Assembly: GCF_019649055.1 (NCBI RefSeq)
Contig: NW_026570230.1
Span: forward strand, 806,001 to 870,000
DNA: 64,000 bases
Direction: 5' to 3'
DNA from: Paramacrobiotus metropolitanus
Taxonomy: Eukaryota > Tardigrada > Eutardigrada > Parachela > Macrobiotidae
Part shown: in pieces, positions 62,779-64,000 of the stretch
Layout of the letters: every line of letters begins with the position of its first letter
Numbering within the stretch: the stretch's first letter is position 1
Made by a program: the position numbers and the translations under genes
Notes under the pieces: model-generated
Databases searched by the model: none
What the model was told of the DNA's origin: nothing
What the model saw: the letters and a program-made list of their open reading frames with translations, nothing else

Positions 62779-64000
62779 GTACGTACGTGCCAGAAAGTTG
62801 CCTTGACTGTTCTTTGCAGCAGAAAAGAGCAAAATCAAAGGCACGATACATACACTTACACAGGGAAATCGGTGTTGCATTTTCTACGTTTTTTTGTAAA
62901 TTTTAATAAAAACTTTTGGAAAAAAGAAGAAAAAATGTCAAGCGAGGCGCACTTTACAAGAAAAAAATTGTGTATGTGTTTACGTACTCTGGTTCGCCTT
63001 TAACTGATGATGCGTTTCAAAACTTCAGGTGTTGCGAATTATAAAATTTAACAGCAAATTCGAAATGATTAACTGTCTAAGGACGTTTGGTACAATGTAA
63101 ACTGTAAAGTGTGCAGAGGAAAAATATACCCGTATATTAATGAAGATAAAATGAGCTGGTAGACCCATCAATCTGTCCATCTCAGAAATTATTGCCTAGC
63201 TGCTCTACTTCTTTTTGATCTGATAAAAATTCGTTATGCTATAATTATGGCAATCATTACATATTATTTTCTGCAGCAAATGCTCTCATAACTTGGCATA
63301 GCGGTGACCGATTTTTCGACGTTACACACACCACTTAGCCACTCGTTACCTTTTAAGTCATTCCACTACGTCAATTTTACACCCGTAAACGGCATTTATC
63401 ATTCTTTATCCACATGGCGCTTTTTGTCGATTATGTAGCTGGCGCGTTTTTCATGCTGCTCAACGGATGTACAGTATTTGTAATGCAGGAGAAAACGCAG
63501 TTGACCGTTCGCCATCGTACCGAACGCTTGAGCGTGAAAACGACTAATTTCTTCCGATCATACAAAACTGAACATCGATTAGCTGGTCATTGTCAAAGGA
63601 AGGTTTATCAGTGTCAAGTAGATGTGGTGTGTTATTGAAGGGTCACGCACAAAAGTGCATCCGATCAATTTCAAGATCACCATTCTGTATTTATGACATA
63701 ATTTTTATTGCCATTTAAGAAAAAATTGATTGATAAAAATTGCTTTTGTTATGTGTAATGTTGTAAGTCGTACATTAATCAGCAGCATTGCTAAATGTTT
63801 AAAATGTACTTCGTATTGATTTACATGGATCGAAAGGTTAGAGCGCTTTATATGTAAACTTGTGGTGAGAGTCAACTGGACAAAAGACTCGATGAGCAAA
63901 TGTGTACGGGAAATTCTCAAGACGAAACAGGCGTTGAATACAAAACATCAGTGCTGTTTCATCTATTGACAGAACACCGGTATATAAACCTGAGTCAACA
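62779..64000 (+). other. intron 3 of Kirre-like gene, to window end
   Basis: Starts with donor AAATG|GTACGT. No acceptor followed by a phase-2 Ig-type continuation was found before the window ends, so the next exon should lie beyond 64000. No other gene seen. Confidence 0.6.

Noticed and set aside
1-64000. CRISPR arrays, bacterial operons or ribosome binding sites
   Set aside because: No regular repeat-spacer pattern, and the genes are clearly intron-bearing animal genes.

Overview
This window is nuclear DNA from an animal. Genes have spliced GT-AG introns (mostly about 55-240 nt, one about 9.9 kb), signal peptides are often cut by an intron, and the families are metazoan: a class A GPCR, an animal haem peroxidase, a MATH-BTB protein, an SLC46-like transporter, a Kirre/nephrin-type Ig adhesion protein and a CBM14 chitin-binding protein. 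Chitin-binding and lipocalin-like secreted proteins with compact introns point to an ecdysozoan. A tardigrade is my best guess, but nothing in the sequence proves it. Exon models were built by hand from reading frame, splice-site and phase agreement; no searches were run.

Layout. 1-8.9 kb: no convincing gene. 8.9-9.8 kb (-): secreted single-domain lipocalin-like protein. 11.1-13.5 kb (+): secreted coiled-coil protein ending in a phage-tail-collar-like domain, the most unusual gene here. 14.2-16.1 kb (-): SLC46-like MFS transporter. 17.4-19.3 kb (-): secreted protein with two lipocalin-like domains in tandem. 19.3-24.3 kb: no firm gene, but a strong hairpin at 20.0 kb. 24.3-25.1 kb (+): single-pass membrane protein. 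26.1-27.3 kb (+): intronless GPCR. 27.9-32.9 kb (-): 17-exon secreted haem peroxidase with a long Pro/Thr/Ser-rich N-terminal part. 34.5-35.8 kb (-): four-TM protein, with a doubtful small cysteine protein just upstream. 37.8-40.0 kb (-): MATH-BTB protein. 40.4-41.1 kb: non-autonomous DNA transposon with 55-bp terminal inverted repeats. 42.6-43.9 kb (-): secreted CBM14 protein. 43.9-52.0 kb: no firm gene. 52.0 kb to beyond the window (+): Kirre/nephrin-like gene whose first intron fills 52.06-61.98 kb.

The genes do not form one pathway. Several products are extracellular or cell-surface proteins (lipocalins, collar protein, peroxidase, chitin binder, Ig adhesion protein, GPCR, four-TM protein). 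Peroxidase and chitin binder would fit cuticle or extracellular-matrix work, but linking them is inference. The two lipocalin-like genes share one ancestry: all three domains carry a phase-0 intron directly before the GxW region. The collar gene lies between these two genes.
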